Assembly: GCA_021731025.1 (NCBI GenBank)
Contig: JAKFYD010000006.1
Coordinates: forward strand, 42,348 to 106,347
DNA length: 64,000 nucleotides
Direction of reading: 5' to 3'
DNA from: Pseudobdellovibrionaceae bacterium
GTDB lineage: Bacteria; Bdellovibrionota; Bdellovibrionia; Bdellovibrionales; Bdellovibrionaceae
The translations under genes were made by a program, and so were the position numbers. The notes under the pieces are model-generated. The model ran no database searches. It was given only the letters and a program-made list of their open reading frames with translations, and had not been told where the DNA came from. This document shows, piece after piece, positions 54,590 to 63,847 of this stretch. Each line of letters begins with the position of its first letter. The stretch's first letter is position 1.

Positions 54590-54802
54590 TTGAAAGGAGA
54601 GTCACATGCCCAAATTGAAGCCTACAATCTAGAACGAACTTTATCCCGGAAGCCAAGACGCAATCTTTATAAATTAGTCACAAAGGAAGTTCGTGCGATT
54701 CGTATTCTACGAAAGCGCAGAGGTATTTCGCAATACAAAGCTTCCGAAGTTTGTGGCTTTAAAGAATGTACCTTCGGCCTAATCGAAGCCGGGGGAGCCG
54801 CC
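54590..54802 (+). pseudogene. In-frame remnant of an XRE-type helix-turn-helix protein
   Basis: The frame from TTG 54590 runs without stop into the giant gene. It encodes a basic stretch (NLERTLSRKPRRNLYKLV) and a HTH-like segment (IRILRKRRGISQYKASEVCG then FGLIEAGG) resembling the DNA-binding domain of XRE regulators. It lacks any good start of its own: the nearest ATG with AAAGGAG is at 54606 in another frame and ends after eight codons. I take it as a truncated regulator fused in frame by rearrangement. A true N-terminal extension of the giant protein is less likely, since a signal peptide follows. Confidence 0.5.
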
Positions 54803-57800
54803 ATGTATACGAATGTAAAATGGGCGATTTGGTTTCTATTTCTCAGTATTTTCGCATTTCAAGCAACAAGTGCATCCGTTATCGTGTATGGACCAAAAAC
54901 TTTTAAAAGTGGACTGGTCTCAACAAAGGAATACAACATTAATTTTTCAGGACCTACAGGTTTACCTGCGGGCAAATCTCTGAATGGCTTTATTTCAATT
55001 CAAAATGGTGACGGATCAAATATTGAGATTGAAAGCTGTTCTGGTTCGTTACTTCAAAAAATTCTTTGTCTTGCAAGAAACCTTGTCAAAGAAGCAAAGA
55101 TTTTAGTTGATCGACCTAGTGACATTGAATTGGTTCTTAATGGCGTGACACTGCTTGCGAGCGGCGAGGTGCCAAAAACCCAGGGCCAACTTCAAAAGGC
55201 TATTAAAATTCAATCTAATAACGTGTTGAAAATTCGCCTTAAGGGTTTGCCGACATCTTCAATTACTCTTTCCGTGAAATCTGAAACCCAGTTGCCAAAT
55301 GTCTTACCAATTGCAAGATTTACATTTAATCCAAATACAGGAGTTGCTCCACAACTCATTAGCTTTTCTGGTTTAACTAGCAGTGATGCTGATGGAAGTA
55401 TTGCCAATTACTCTTGGAATTTTGGTGATGGAAAAACGGGTAGCGGCAGTCTGATTGATCATCTTTATACGGCGGCTGGAAGCTTTAGCGTAAATTTAAC
55501 TGTGACAGATGACCGCGGCGGAAGTCATACAACTACCCAGGCCATCATAATTGTCGCCGATAATGTTGCGCCTTTAATTACAATTAACAATCAAGATAAT
55601 ATTAGAACGAATGAATCTTTATTTAAATTATCTGTTGTTGTATCTGACACCTCTTCCGTTACAACCGAGGTCTTCCAGAATGGTAATAGAATACATTCAT
55701 CTAGTTTAAAATTTTTCGAATATGCGGCGACCCTGATCGAAGGAAATAACACGTTCGAAGTTCGATCAGTCGATGCCTCAGGGAATAATGCGGCCCCAGC
55801 TAAGCTTTTAAATATTTTTCTAGATTCAGTGCAACCACTACTTTCAGCAACCTATCCTTTGCAGAACCAAAAGTTATACACCAATCAGCTTCCATTTAAT
55901 TTTCCCGTTCAAATCAGTAGTAATGAAATCTTAAGTGGAGGATCTGTTAATGGAAGTGCACTTCAGCTATCAGCTGATAAGTTAATATTATTTGGAAATG
56001 TTTCAGTTGCTAATCAAGGCATTTTTAATGTGCGATACGAAGGCATTGATGCTGTCGGAAACAAAGGAGAACTTCTTATATCCCCTGAAATTGTTGTAGA
56101 TACTGTTGCTCCTTCAATCACGATTGGAGGAATAGAAAACGGAATTGTCGGAAGGGTTAGCCTTTCACTTCCAATTCAAATATCTGACTCAAGTCCAACT
56201 CAGACGAAAATCATCGTTAACGGAGTCGATCAGTTTGCCACTGGGGCAACTCAATTTGATGCAAACGTTGTTCTTAATCAAGAAGGTAGTAATGTTATTC
56301 AAATTGTTTCTAAAGATGCTGCAGGTAATGCGTCAACGGCTTCTCGTAACCTTACAAGAGATACAACTCCTCCCATATTAAGTAATTTAGCTCCAGGAGC
56401 TGGTTCAATACTTCATACATTGGTTTTTAATGTGGGCGGCATTTCAAATGAAGTTTTGTCAGAAGTCAGCGTAAATGGGCTTTCTCTTACTCTTAGTGCC
56501 GATAAAAAACAATTTTCTGGAAATTACATTACTCAAAATTTAAGTCCTTTGACTTTGGTTTGGATCGCTAAAGATTTGGTTGGAAATGAGGTCCAAACGA
56601 ATATTCAAGTTGAAGTCAATTTAGCTTTATTGATTCAGCAGCTTATTTCCATAGTTCCTGATCCTGATGGAAAACATTTAAATATCGTGGGCGCGGCAGG
56701 GGCGGGAAGGCCAGGGATTGAAGTCAGTGCAAAGGCAGACCTTCTAGGATTCAATTCAGACTCTGGAACCGTTAATCAGGATGGAAGTTTTCGGCTGCAA
56801 CTTTCCGCTTTCACCTCGGCTACGCTGAAGGCCTATGACTCTTCAACGAATGAGCAAATGACTCTATCTTTGAATTATCAGCATGGAACTCGTTTGTCGG
56901 GAACGGTTAAGGACACGGAAGGAAACCCTCTTCCTGGTGCGACAGTTCGAATTTCAACAAGTGCTGCTGTCGCACTAACTGATGGTGCGGGTGTGTTTAA
57001 TATTGAGAGCCCTGTGACAGGGGATCAAACTCTAACAATTGATGGAGCTACGATTCCTCAAGCTGTAACCGGTTCAAATAGAAAATTTTCGCAAACGACA
57101 ATTCAGATTAACATTGGCCTGGGTCAGGAAAATATTTTAAGTCGACCAATATTTTTAGCTCCTTTGATTGTGGATGGCTCAGAGACCCAAATCGTGCAGA
57201 ATCAATCAGCTGTGGTTGAAAGTCCACGAGCTGAAGGAGTCTCTCTTTCTATACCTGCGAATGCGACAATTTTCCCTGATGGCAATCCAACAGGAGTTAT
57301 TAATATATCTTCGATTGACTCAAATAAAGCTACTGTTCCGGTTTTAGAAAGTGCTGTGCCCACAAAAGTTGTAGCCCTTGAGCCATCGGGTTTAAAATTT
57401 AGTCAAAGAATTCCTGTAACACTTCCTAATGACAATGATCTTCCGCCCAATGTGGAAATGATTATTCTCTCCATGGACGGCACTAAGGGAACTTGGGAAG
57501 TTGACGGAATGGCAAAAGTTTCTTCTGATGGCCAGAAAATTGAATCAAAGCCTGGGGAGGGCATATCGCATTTTAGTTTGATTTACGCTATTCCTGCGCG
57601 CCCTGAAATTTTAGCTGTTGAAAATCCAAAACAATCAGGAGTTGATATTTCTGAGGGCTCATTAACGACGCAGATTCAACTACCAAGTTGGCAGTCGCTA
57701 GGGCAAAAGATTGCACCGAGCTTAGTTTATAAAAGCAATTGGGCGAATCCCACGGCCTATGTTTCCAACTATTTTGATATTCCGAAACAGGAATTAAGTA

Positions 57801-60800
57801 TCAAGCGCGAAAATTCCACATCGACTTCAAGAATACAAACTGTAACTGGTAGGTACTGTGAAACCTTTTTAGGGGCAACTGTTCGCTGCTATAATATTTA
57901 TGATGAGTATCTTATCAATGCAGAACTTAAAGAGAACCTTGCAGAGAGTTCATGGTATCAACCTGAATCTGTAAAATCGCAATTTTTCGTAAGCAACTTA
58001 ACTTCAGGAGAGCTTAAATTCATCGATAGCAGCTCAACTTCAGGATCAGGAGATGCGCAATCGCAGACAATTCCTGGCCTTGTGTTTGAAAGTGGGCTTG
58101 CTACAGGAATTACGAGTTATGTGGGAATCCCAAATCGAGCAATGATTTCCTACGCCGTCCCTCTTCGCAACCCTGCCACAAATGAATACTTATCTTCAGG
58201 AATTTATCCAACGCTGACACGTTTTGAAATAAAATTAAAAAACTTGGTGATCAGAACCTATTCACGAGTGAAATCTAGTTCCATCAGCGGAAAGGGCGTT
58301 AATGAAAGTAATGTTGAAATTACAAATGAAGAATCTAAAACATCACAGGTCTTAGATCAAATTTTTCCTCGTGATTTAAACAGTTCGATTTTAGTTCAGA
58401 ATAAGGTGTTATCTCCTGCGGGACGTGGATGGCACTTAGGGCTTAGTCAAAACATTTTAAATCCTACTGGCAATCGGGTGATGGTCGAAGAAGCAAGTGG
58501 AGAAGTTTCTACTTACGCTGTTAGTAATTCTATTTCTACTGTCTATAATGCGGCAGAAAGTGGCGTGCAGTTAGATCAAAATGTCGATTTTAGTCGGTGG
58601 CCAATTATACTTGCTTCGCAAAAAGATGGAATGAATTCAAATTCTTTAGTGGAAATTAATTTAGCTTCACAAAACCCTTCTGTAGTGAGTGTCGGAAGTG
58701 TTCAGCACTTGAGTGGGCAAATTGGAAATCAAGGTACATATGCGTGCAATGGAAGTAGCGCGGGGCAATTTAGCACGAAAACACATGCTTATGCTTACCA
58801 ACTTGATTTGGCGGGCATTTTAAGAAGCTCTACGGGTGAAATCTTTGCTTTGAATAAGCGAGAACATTCCATGTTTAAGTTAAGCCAAGGTGCCTACGTT
58901 AAGCTTTTAGGTCGAGAAAGAATCTTGGGAGATTCTTTTCCAGATAATTTTGATACCAGCAATTATTTCAATGGATCAGATGTATCAATTAACCAGCAGT
59001 GCAATTCACTTTTTGGTGGAAATTGCGATTCTGGAGTTATCAGCGAGACATTGCCATGTTCGGTTGTTCAATTTTCTCCGCCAGTTTGTCCACCTGGAAT
59101 AATTTGTAAACCAACTATTTGGCCACAAGTTTTTATTGGAAGCACGGGAACAATCCCCTTAACTGCTTCATCAGATGGATTTTTTGGAAATTCGTTTACG
59201 GGCTCAATTTCAGAAGCCGGTTTTAACAATCCAGAAGGTATGGCTCTGTCACCAGATGGAAGCTTAGTCGTGGCAGACTCTGGAAATAATATGATTCGAA
59301 AAATTGATTTTTCACAAAATAAAATTTCGACAATTGTGGGCGATGGATCTAACTCTGATGTTATCGCGAGCTCGCTTGCGAAAAACGCAAAGATCTATCA
59401 TCCTCGAGGACTTGTCTATGATAACACTGGAAATTTGTATTTTTCTTCAGAAAACGGATATATTCGAAAAGTCGATTCACAAGGAAATGTGACTCATTTA
59501 GGAGGGCTACCACTTTCAAACGGAGGGATTTTGAATGATCAGGCTCCGTCAAAACAGATGGCTTTGTATCAGCCGTACGGATTAGTCTTTGATAATGACA
59601 ATCAAATTCTTTATGTGGCTGATACAGGCAACCACCGAGTCGTTAAATTTGATCTTGCTACAGAAACTGCTTCAACAATTGCGGGAAATGGGACCTGTAA
59701 TCCTACACAAGTGGTCGATAATGTTCCTGCTTTAACTTCATCACTTTGCAGTCCTAAATACATTGGTCTTGATGCAGATAAAAATTTAATCATTGTTGAT
59801 TCTGGTCATCAAAGAATCAGAAAAGTAAATATTAATTTTTCAACAACAGGAACCTTGGCCTTTTCATCTTCAGCAAAAGACGGATCATCACTTTTTAGAT
59901 ATCAAGATGGAACTTGGTCAAGACGCTACCGAAATGGAAGCGTAGCTTATTTCAATACTGATGGAAAGCAAATCAGCATGTCAGATCGGGTAGGGCGTCA
60001 GATTATTTATCAATATAACTCGGATAAAAATTTATCGCGGATTATCGACCCCACGGGGCAAGTCAGTAACCTGAGTTATTCAGGGAATAATTTAAGTTCG
60101 ATCACCGACCCAGCGGGAAGGACAACGAGTTTTTCATACAGTGGTGGACAGCTAGTAGCTGTAAATTTTCCAGATTCAAGCTCGAAAGTGTTTGAATACA
60201 ATTCTGAAGGATTGATGATCAGAGAAGTAAATCAAAGAGGCTTTGCTAAAAAATATTACTACAATCAGTACAATCGCCTAGAAACTGTAACTGATGAACT
60301 GAATCATGTGACTCAGGTGAATGATGTTCTTAGTGCTTCGATGTCGAATAATTATACTGGCGGTAATGTAGGACAATTTAAAAGTCAGGGCGATGGAGCC
60401 TTGCAATTTCATGATCGTCTTATTGATCCTAAAAATATAGAAACTGAAATCACAAAAGACTTTAATGGTCAGATTATCAAGGTTAAAGACGGCAAGGGGC
60501 AGTTGACCGTCATTGAACGTGATATCGAAGGCATTGAAAAAGCCGTAACTTTTTCAGACGGTTCAAAGGTATCATTGGAGTATGATCCAGTGACACGTGA
60601 TCTTCTGAGAGTTAAAGATACTGGGACAGGAATTGAGACATCGCAAACTTACGACGTTTTTGGAAATATCATCGCTAAAATGGATGGAAACGGAAATACA
60701 GGTTTTAAAAATTATGACCCAACTACTGGGCTTTTAATCAGTGAAATTGCTCCTGGAGGACAGAAAGTACAATATTCTTATAATTCTTTCGGACTACCAA

Positions 60801-63145
60801 TTTCGAGATCTCTTTTTCCGACTTCAAGTTCCGTAATTACTTCAGGCTTTGAATATGACAACCGCGGTAATCGAACAAAGTCAATTGAGCCCGATGGCAA
60901 GACGACTCTTTACAGCTATGACAATGCTGGAAATGTTCTTCAAAAAACGCGGCAAATAAGTTCAACAGCGCAAGAAATAACAAAATATGAGTATGATAGC
61001 AGTAATCGTTTGATTAAAGTTATTTCGCCTAAAAACGAAATAACTGAATACAGCTATTTTCCTAGCGGAGAGTTGGCGACAATTAAAGATTCTTATAACA
61101 ACGTCACTTCGTTCGAGTACGATGGCAAAGGACAGCTGTTAAAGAAAACAGAGCCAGACAATATGGTCTATAGCTTTACTTATGATAACAATGGAAACTT
61201 GGCAACTGAGACCGATCCTAACGGAAACACAAAAGTTTACACCACTGATGAGCTTAATCGAATTACGCGAGTGCAGTTGGCCGATGGCGAATTAAATTAC
61301 ACCTATAACGCAAAGGGTGAAGTTTTAAATGTAACTAACAGCCTTTCTTCAATCACCCAGGCCATCGACACAAAAGGCAGACTCATTTCAACAATTACTG
61401 CAGGAATAGGTTCGTTAAACTCATATCCGCAGGTTTCTATAAATTATGGATATGATTTCAATGACAACCGCACAAGTATGCAGTCGAATGCACTTTCTTT
61501 AAACTATTTTTATGATAGTTCCAATCGGTTAAGGCAAATTACAAGCAGTAATGGTGATGTTTATAATTTTGATTTTGATAGCGCAAATCGTGTAACTGGA
61601 ATTCAGCGTCCCGGATCATCTACAGCATTCCCTTACAATTCAGCAAGTTTACTCGCTGGAATTTTTCACAGCAATAGTGTCGGGGTTATTCGTTCTAATC
61701 AGTTCAGCTATGATTTACGAAATTTACCAACGCAAAAGCGCACCATTGCAGGTGATTTTAATTATAGCTATGATCCTAATGGGCAATTAACTGCGGCAAC
61801 AAGTCCAAATATTGTCGCTGAAAATTTCAGCTACGATGCTGTTGGAAATCGCACAGCCAGTAATGATGGAACATACGAGTATACTTCGAGCCGTAGAAGA
61901 ATTGAGCAAGATGCAAATTACACTTACACCCATGACAACAATGGAAATATGATTGGAAAATTTCCCAAGGCCGTGGGACAGGACAAATTTCAATACCTGT
62001 ACACTTCATTGAACCAGCTCAAAGAAGTGCGAGTTTTTGATTCAAACAATAATCAAAAACGAAGTGTTTCTTTTGCTTATGATCCACAGGGGAGAAGGTT
62101 ATCTAAAAAATTGGTCGACTTTCAAAATAGCTCAAAATCGTTTGAAAGATTTTACGTTTATGACGGGCCAAACATCATTGCAGAGTACAACTCATTAGGC
62201 GCTTTGTTGGCGACTCATACTCATTCGCCCTTATCTGATGATGACATTCTGGGATCTGAAATTTCAAGTGAGGGAGTGAGTTCTGGTCTTGCTCAATCAC
62301 CAGGGAAATACTATTATTTGAAAGATCAATTGGGATCGGTGGATGATATTGTGAACTCAACAGGAAATATTATTCAGCATTATGATTACAGTTCGTTTGG
62401 GAAGATTGTATCGATTAAAAATGCAGGAGGAGCCGACATCAGTTCATCACCATTAATAGGAACAAGTTTTTCTTTTACGGGAAGAGAGTTCGATCAGGAA
62501 ACAGGACTGTATTTTTATAGAGCTAGAACTTACGATCCTGGGATTGGTAGGTTTTTACAAGTTGATCCTGATCCGGGAAAGATAGCATTACCTGTTACAC
62601 TGATTAACAAATACACATATGTTGGTAATAGCCCACACTTCTACACTGATCCAAGCGGTCAAAACTTTTTTAGTGATATCGCGGACTTTGGTCACAGGTT
62701 CATCGCTGATTTTGGCAAAAATTTTGATGGCTTGATAAAAAATCCAGGCATACAGTTCGTAGCTGTGTTAGTTGCCGCCATTGTATTTGCTCCAGCCAGT
62801 CTTCCCTTAATTATGCAATCTATCTTTTTTTCTGCCACCGTTTCGGGGATAATTTCTTGGTATAATGGTAATCGTAGTATAGATGCGTTTTTTCATGGTG
62901 CTGGCGAATTTTTATCGGATCCTAATAATTTAACGAGGTCAGTTGCCCTTGGCTTTGTTGCCTATAATTTGGGGCTTTTAGCAGAGGAGTTAAGTATTGA
63001 AAAAGGTAATGTTAAATTCTTTGAGTATCTTGGATTCGTTGGTACTGCTTTGAAAATACCATCTGCTAGAATGTCAACCGATGAGAAGACAGCTTGGAAC
63101 ATTGGAATAATATTTTTCGCTGGCCCGTATGCAATATTAAAATAA
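54803..63145 (+). CDS. Giant secreted YD-repeat (RHS) protein with teneurin-like domain order
   Basis: About 2780 residues. ATG 54803 follows GGGGGAG by five bases and begins a signal peptide (WAIWFLFLSIFAFQATSA). In order: unassigned beta region; PKD domain (55305-55560, NYSWNFGDGKTG); about four Ig-like repeats (55560-56640, each opening like DTVAPSITI); carboxypeptidase-regulatory-like domain (56880-57110, GTVKDTEGNPLPGATVRIS); long unassigned part; NHL repeats (59190-59850, PEGMALSPDGSLVVADSGN); YD repeats (59900-62300); RHS core ending YFYRARTYDPGIGRFLQVD and TDPSGQ (62330-62660). The last 160 residues form a hydrophobic, unrelated tip. Likely a surface or secreted shell protein that may encapsulate its tip; toxin or adhesin role is inference. 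Confidence 0.93.
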   Translation: MYTNVKWAIWFLFLSIFAFQATSASVIVYGPKTFKSGLVSTKEYNINFSGPTGLPAGKSLNGFISIQNGDGSNIEIESCSGSLLQKILCLARNLVKEAKILVDRPSDIELVLNGVTLLASGEVPKTQGQLQKAIKIQSNNVLKIRLKGLPTSSITLSVKSETQLPNVLPIARFTFNPNTGVAPQLISFSGLTSSDADGSIANYSWNFGDGKTGSGSLIDHLYTAAGSFSVNLTVTDDRGGSHTTTQAIIIVADNVAPLITINNQDNIRTNESLFKLSVVVSDTSSVTTEVFQNGNRIHSSSLKFFEYAATLIEGNNTFEVRSVDASGNNAAPAKLLNIFLDSVQPLLSATYPLQNQKLYTNQLPFNFPVQISSNEILSGGSVNGSALQLSADKLILFGNVSVANQGIFNVRYEGIDAVGNKGELLISPEIVVDTVAPSITIGGIENGIVGRVSLSLPIQISDSSPTQTKIIVNGVDQFATGATQFDANVVLNQEGSNVIQIVSKDAAGNASTASRNLTRDTTPPILSNLAPGAGSILHTLVFNVGGISNEVLSEVSVNGLSLTLSADKKQFSGNYITQNLSPLTLVWIAKDLVGNEVQTNIQVEVNLALLIQQLISIVPDPDGKHLNIVGAAGAGRPGIEVSAKADLLGFNSDSGTVNQDGSFRLQLSAFTSATLKAYDSSTNEQMTLSLNYQHGTRLSGTVKDTEGNPLPGATVRISTSAAVALTDGAGVFNIESPVTGDQTLTIDGATIPQAVTGSNRKFSQTTIQINIGLGQENILSRPIFLAPLIVDGSETQIVQNQSAVVESPRAEGVSLSIPANATIFPDGNPTGVINISSIDSNKATVPVLESAVPTKVVALEPSGLKFSQRIPVTLPNDNDLPPNVEMIILSMDGTKGTWEVDGMAKVSSDGQKIESKPGEGISHFSLIYAIPARPEILAVENPKQSGVDISEGSLTTQIQLPSWQSLGQKIAPSLVYKSNWANPTAYVSNYFDIPKQELSIKRENSTSTSRIQTVTGRYCETFLGATVRCYNIYDEYLINAELKENLAESSWYQPESVKSQFFVSNLTSGELKFIDSSSTSGSGDAQSQTIPGLVFESGLATGITSYVGIPNRAMISYAVPLRNPATNEYLSSGIYPTLTRFEIKLKNLVIRTYSRVKSSSISGKGVNESNVEITNEESKTSQVLDQIFPRDLNSSILVQNKVLSPAGRGWHLGLSQNILNPTGNRVMVEEASGEVSTYAVSNSISTVYNAAESGVQLDQNVDFSRWPIILASQKDGMNSNSLVEINLASQNPSVVSVGSVQHLSGQIGNQGTYACNGSSAGQFSTKTHAYAYQLDLAGILRSSTGEIFALNKREHSMFKLSQGAYVKLLGRERILGDSFPDNFDTSNYFNGSDVSINQQCNSLFGGNCDSGVISETLPCSVVQFSPPVCPPGIICKPTIWPQVFIGSTGTIPLTASSDGFFGNSFTGSISEAGFNNPEGMALSPDGSLVVADSGNNMIRKIDFSQNKISTIVGDGSNSDVIASSLAKNAKIYHPRGLVYDNTGNLYFSSENGYIRKVDSQGNVTHLGGLPLSNGGILNDQAPSKQMALYQPYGLVFDNDNQILYVADTGNHRVVKFDLATETASTIAGNGTCNPTQVVDNVPALTSSLCSPKYIGLDADKNLIIVDSGHQRIRKVNINFSTTGTLAFSSSAKDGSSLFRYQDGTWSRRYRNGSVAYFNTDGKQISMSDRVGRQIIYQYNSDKNLSRIIDPTGQVSNLSYSGNNLSSITDPAGRTTSFSYSGGQLVAVNFPDSSSKVFEYNSEGLMIREVNQRGFAKKYYYNQYNRLETVTDELNHVTQVNDVLSASMSNNYTGGNVGQFKSQGDGALQFHDRLIDPKNIETEITKDFNGQIIKVKDGKGQLTVIERDIEGIEKAVTFSDGSKVSLEYDPVTRDLLRVKDTGTGIETSQTYDVFGNIIAKMDGNGNTGFKNYDPTTGLLISEIAPGGQKVQYSYNSFGLPISRSLFPTSSSVITSGFEYDNRGNRTKSIEPDGKTTLYSYDNAGNVLQKTRQISSTAQEITKYEYDSSNRLIKVISPKNEITEYSYFPSGELATIKDSYNNVTSFEYDGKGQLLKKTEPDNMVYSFTYDNNGNLATETDPNGNTKVYTTDELNRITRVQLADGELNYTYNAKGEVLNVTNSLSSITQAIDTKGRLISTITAGIGSLNSYPQVSINYGYDFNDNRTSMQSNALSLNYFYDSSNRLRQITSSNGDVYNFDFDSANRVTGIQRPGSSTAFPYNSASLLAGIFHSNSVGVIRSNQFSYDLRNLPTQKRTIAGDFNYSYDPNGQLTAATSPNIVAENFSYDAVGNRTASNDGTYEYTSSRRRIEQDANYTYTHDNNGNMIGKFPKAVGQDKFQYLYTSLNQLKEVRVFDSNNNQKRSVSFAYDPQGRRLSKKLVDFQNSSKSFERFYVYDGPNIIAEYNSLGALLATHTHSPLSDDDILGSEISSEGVSSGLAQSPGKYYYLKDQLGSVDDIVNSTGNIIQHYDYSSFGKIVSIKNAGGADISSSPLIGTSFSFTGREFDQETGLYFYRARTYDPGIGRFLQVDPDPGKIALPVTLINKYTYVGNSPHFYTDPSGQNFFSDIADFGHRFIADFGKNFDGLIKNPGIQFVAVLVAAIVFAPASLPLIMQSIFFSATVSGIISWYNGNRSIDAFFHGAGEFLSDPNNLTRSVALGFVAYNLGLLAEELSIEKGNVKFFEYLGFVGTALKIPSARMSTDEKTAWNIGIIFFAGPYAILK

Positions 63146-63159
63146 CATTGGAGATTTAT

Positions 63160-63744
63160 TTGAAACTGCTGAGTTTAATTTTATTTTTTTTGATTATTAC
63201 ATTTCAAATTGGATGTGCAATTGGGCCACGCGGATCAGACTTGCGTGAGTATTTAAAAGAACCAAAGTTTAATCACAAGCTAGAAGGTAAAATTATTGTA
63301 ACTGATTTAACGGAATACAAAAAAGGAAGTATTAATTTTTCTGATGATATTAAAAATGAGATTCTTAAGGAGATTAGACGTGGTGACAAAGAATTTCATG
63401 AGTCCACAACGAAGGGGCGAACCTTTCATTTTAAATATCACAAATGTGAAGAGGTGGGTTATTTTCCCACTCGGTTTCCCCCAGTTAATGTTCTGGTCGC
63501 GGCAGTTACTTTGAGTATTGTTCCTGTGGGTTATAAGTATGCATGTCCTGTAAGTTTAGAGATTGTCGATACTAATAAAAATGAAAACAATAAATTTTCG
63601 ATTGTACAGGATTCCGCCAGTGAGAGTGGCTTTATATTTCTATTTTATCTTTATGACCAATCGCTGAGAGTTGATGCCAGTTGGGCTTTACCAGCAAGAC
63701 GATTATTAAAAATGTATGAAGAAAAGTTGAATGGTTCTGATTGA
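63160..63744 (+). CDS. Small lipoprotein, possible immunity or partner protein of the RHS tip
   Basis: TTG 63160 follows GGAG by six bases, 14 bases after the giant gene. The signal (KLLSLILFFLIITFQIGC) ends in a lipobox-like IGC, so the mature protein starts at Cys near residue 19; the residue at -3 is Gln, which is unusual. The mature 176 residues are Lys- and Phe-rich with a second hydrophobic stretch (VNVLVAAVTLSIVPVGYKYAC). No family recognised. Position and size fit immunity genes behind RHS toxins, but this is context only. Base use is strongly A+T-rich compared with the upstream YD region. Confidence 0.7.
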   Translation: MKLLSLILFFLIITFQIGCAIGPRGSDLREYLKEPKFNHKLEGKIIVTDLTEYKKGSINFSDDIKNEILKEIRRGDKEFHESTTKGRTFHFKYHKCEEVGYFPTRFPPVNVLVAAVTLSIVPVGYKYACPVSLEIVDTNKNENNKFSIVQDSASESGFIFLFYLYDQSLRVDASWALPARRLLKMYEEKLNGSD

Positions 63745-63847
63745 AATTTATTAACTTTGAGTTTTTATTACCATTGACTTGCTAATAGAAGGCGAATTAA
63801 AAAATACCAAAACATTGAATAATTACAGGAAAAAATATGCAAAATAT

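Noticed and set aside
59304..62360. Several 60-70-codon frames inside the giant gene on both strands
   Set aside because: All lie within the clear YD/NHL coding frame and show no start signals or motifs.
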